Shown here: positions 62,758 to 64,000 of the stretch, piece after piece
How positions within the stretch are numbered: the first letter of the stretch is position 1
Layout: each line of letters begins with the position of its first letter
IMG/VR virus record: IMGVR_UViG_3300041405_000299
Span: 108,105-172,104 of that record
Source: a virus
Length of the DNA stretch: 64,000 bases
Direction: 5' to 3' (one strand)
Notes under the pieces: model-generated
The model's database searches: none
Told to the model about the DNA's origin: nothing
Seen by the model: only the letters and a program-made list of their open reading frames with translations
Made by a program: the position numbers and the translations under genes

Positions 62758-63540
62758 ATGAAACAGATTGAATTCTACGGCGACATGATTGATGTGGTCG
62801 AACTGGAAAACGGACAGCCTGGCGTTGCGATGCGTCGTTTAGTAGATAACCTGGGATTAGAATGGTCGGGACAACAGAAAAAACTTCAAGATCCAATTTT
62901 CAATTGTGTACATATGTACACGACTGGTTCTGACAATAAGCAATATGAAATGCTGGTCATGCCAGTGAAGTCTATCCCGGCGTACCTCTTCTCGATCAAC
63001 CCGAACAAGGTCCGTGAAGATCTCCGGGAGAAGCTGGCTCGCTACCGCTTAGAGTGCGTCGACGTCCTGTATAACTACTGGGCCCGCGGCTATGCGGTTA
63101 ACCCGCGTTCTACCACCGAAGGCATTCTGGAAGATTACGTCCAGGGTCTGGGTGCGGTAAACACTAACTTTCTGAGCAATCTCCTGGACAGCCAAACGGA
63201 GACACCTGAGCATCTGAATGTGATGGAGCAGGTCGTGAAGCATATCCTGATTGAAGCGCTCGATGCGGAAGACGTGGATATTCAGGTGAATACCGTCCGC
63301 CGTAAGACAGGCTGGAGCTACATGACCCCGGTAGAGCTCACAGTGATTCAAACGGTTGAGTCAGAAATTGGCTTGTACTTCGCGAAGAACAGCATGCCAG
63401 CGGGTGCTGATGCCGTGATGGATATGGCCAAACAGGTCGGCCGTAAGGTAACGCGTCGTCTGCGTCAAGCGATGTTCACTGCAGAACACTTCTCGGAGAA
63501 ATTCGAAGAGCGTATCGCTGACTTGATCGGTATGAAATAA
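62758..63540 (+). CDS. Antirepressor-like family member F
   Basis: Encodes 260 residues. N-terminal domain closest to P22 antirepressor style (IEFYGDMIDVVELENGQPGV, YEMLVMPVKSIPAYLFSINP, ARYRLECVDVLYNYW). C-terminal part differs in sequence but keeps a helix pair (LTVIQTVESEIGLYF). GGAGCAAG ribosome site. Converges with the HU gene over a bidirectional terminator. Confidence 0.8.
   Translation: MKQIEFYGDMIDVVELENGQPGVAMRRLVDNLGLEWSGQQKKLQDPIFNCVHMYTTGSDNKQYEMLVMPVKSIPAYLFSINPNKVREDLREKLARYRLECVDVLYNYWARGYAVNPRSTTEGILEDYVQGLGAVNTNFLSNLLDSQTETPEHLNVMEQVVKHILIEALDAEDVDIQVNTVRRKTGWSYMTPVELTVIQTVESEIGLYFAKNSMPAGADAVMDMAKQVGRKVTRRLRQAMFTAEHFSEKFEERIADLIGMK
62906..62921 (+). repeat. Perfect 16-nt palindrome GTGTACATATGTACAC
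   Basis: Lies inside the member F gene (codons for CVHMYT) and partly overlaps the third copy of the upstream repeat. Could be a binding site or simple coding coincidence. Confidence 0.4.
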
Positions 63541-63544
63541 ACAA

Positions 63545-63568
63545 AAAGGGCTCCCGAAGGAGCCCTTT
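63545..63568. terminator. Bidirectional terminator
   Basis: AAAGGGCTCC / GGAGCCCTTT, 10 bp with CGAA loop, between convergent genes. Confidence 0.85.
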
Positions 63569-63586
63569 CACCAGCACAGTCAGCTT

Positions 63587-63862
63587 TTAGCCATTAACCG
63601 CTTCTTTAAAGCCACGACCTGAGCGGAAGTGAGGAGCTTTACGAGCTTCGATTACCAGTGCTTCACCGGTCTGCGGGTTGCGGCCGTTACGCTCAGCGCG
63701 ATCACGGACAGAGAAGGTACCGAAACCAGTGATGCCAACAGTTTCGCCTTCGGCAACTTTAGCAACAACGCTGTCAAACAGAGCGTTAGCAATCTGTGCA
63801 ACGCGAGCTTTTGGCAGTTCCAGGTCTTCAGCAACTTTAGCAATCAGTTCAGATTTGTTCAT
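63587..63862 (-). CDS. HU/IHF-family DNA-binding protein
   Basis: Encodes 91 residues from ATG 63862 (MNKSELIAKVAED), AGGAGAA upstream. Typical HU layout: N-terminal helices, GFGTFSVRDRAERNGRNP at the arm base, then KAPHFRSGRGFKEAVNG. Bends and compacts DNA; may assist genome condensation, replication or promoter control. Has a near-consensus sigma70 promoter, unlike other minus-strand genes. Confidence 0.95.
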   Translation of the reverse strand: MNKSELIAKVAEDLELPKARVAQIANALFDSVVAKVAEGETVGITGFGTFSVRDRAERNGRNPQTGEALVIEARKAPHFRSGRGFKEAVNG

Positions 63863-63896
63863 CGAAAGGTTCTCCTGTAGTAGATTCGATGAAAGG

Positions 63897-63925
63897 ATTC
63901 TAGCGTAAGCCAAAACACCTTGCAA
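63897..63925 (-). promoter_or_regulatory. Host-type sigma70 promoter of the HU gene
   Basis: On the minus strand: TTGCAA (63920-63925), 17-nt spacer, TAGAAT (63897-63902), 35 nt before ATG 63862. Confidence 0.7.
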
Positions 63926-63939
63926 GTCTTTTTTAGCTA

Positions 63940-64000
63940 TACATCAACGATACGTCAAACGTTACACAAACGTTCCAAGGAAAACCCTTATGGAACAAGG
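63940..64000 (+). other. ACGT-rich intergenic sequence at the right edge
   Basis: Contains GATACGTC and several AACGTT clusters, then AAAACCCTTATGG. It resembles the region at 32887-32940 (ACGTTCCACACTAAACCCTTGTG). An ATG at 63990 with AAGGAAA upstream might start a plus-strand gene that leaves the window. Confidence 0.4.

Noticed and set aside
54798-63540. Antirepressor genes as proof of a temperate phage
   Set aside because: No integrase, excisionase or CI-like repressor is visible in the window; antirepressors also occur in lytic phages.
1-64000. tRNA genes
   Set aside because: I looked for TTCGANTC loops with matching acceptor stems in the gaps; the only TTCGAATC-like match (61793) is part of a simple inverted repeat.
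1-64000. CRISPR arrays, insertion sequences or transposases
   Set aside because: No regularly spaced repeats and no transposase motifs were seen; the only mobile element is the intron with its HNH gene.

Overview
The window is a stretch of a large double-stranded DNA tailed phage genome, not a bacterial chromosome. Nearly every base is coding, genes overlap by 1-30 nt, and structural, replication and host-takeover genes are interleaved. A Gram-negative, probably enterobacterial host is inferred from the nested Rz/Rz1-type spanin pair, a tailspike resembling colanic-acid-directed spikes, consensus sigma70 promoters and about 50% GC. The portal, chaperone-like and multiple fibre genes suggest a contractile-tailed (myovirus-like) jumbo phage. 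No terminase, capsid, integrase or CI-type repressor gene is in the window, so lifestyle is not decided here.

Layout. 1-1103: end of an unknown gene and two small genes. 1133-7692 (minus): portal, a small protein, and a giant multisubunit-type RNA polymerase polypeptide (beta fused to the N-terminal part of beta-prime). 7757-9439 (plus): cluster of four related single-membrane-span proteins. 9429-10361 (minus): virion protein. 10418-13982 (plus): two helicases. 14219-15079 (minus): sigma factor. 15121-17189 (plus): ssDNA-binding protein and RecB-type nuclease. 17222-22542 (minus): cassette of five related fibre/appendage proteins plus a putative fibre chaperone. 22619-29337 (plus): RNase H, primase-helicase, exonuclease, thymidylate synthase, DNA ligase. 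31053-32855: tailspike, flanked by identical terminators. 33250-44877: N-terminal half of a family A DNA polymerase, small accessory genes, an NMN adenylyltransferase/Nudix plus nicotinamide phosphoribosyltransferase pair (NAD+ rebuilding) with the spanins between them. 44930-47164: C-terminal half of the DNA polymerase, interrupted by a group I intron carrying an HNH endonuclease. 47236-63540: accessory genes, including a probable Acb1-type anti-CBASS phosphodiesterase, a Nudix hydrolase, a tandem triplet of small acidic proteins, a family of antirepressor-like proteins, a metallophosphoesterase and RtcB RNA ligase. 63587-63862 (minus): HU-like protein.

How it may work together. Plus-strand accessory and replication genes are repeatedly preceded by a motif GGTATAAG-TAA-N2-TGTA with no visible -35 box (15 exact copies plus two GGTATAAC variants, all on the plus strand). 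Virion genes lie on the minus strand and lack it. This fits a phage-specific promoter class read by a phage RNA polymerase and/or the phage sigma factor. The replisome genes (split Pol A with UDG-like and exonuclease domains, primase-helicase, SSB, RNase H, ligase, thymidylate synthase) would make the phage largely self-sufficient in replication.

The strongest oddities are: (i) an RNA polymerase chain that stops shortly after the beta-prime catalytic Asp triad; (ii) a DNA polymerase split inside its 3'-5' exonuclease domain with about 8 kb of other genes between the halves; (iii) a group I intron within polymerase motif B; (iv) the promoter family; (v) several expanded paralogue families.
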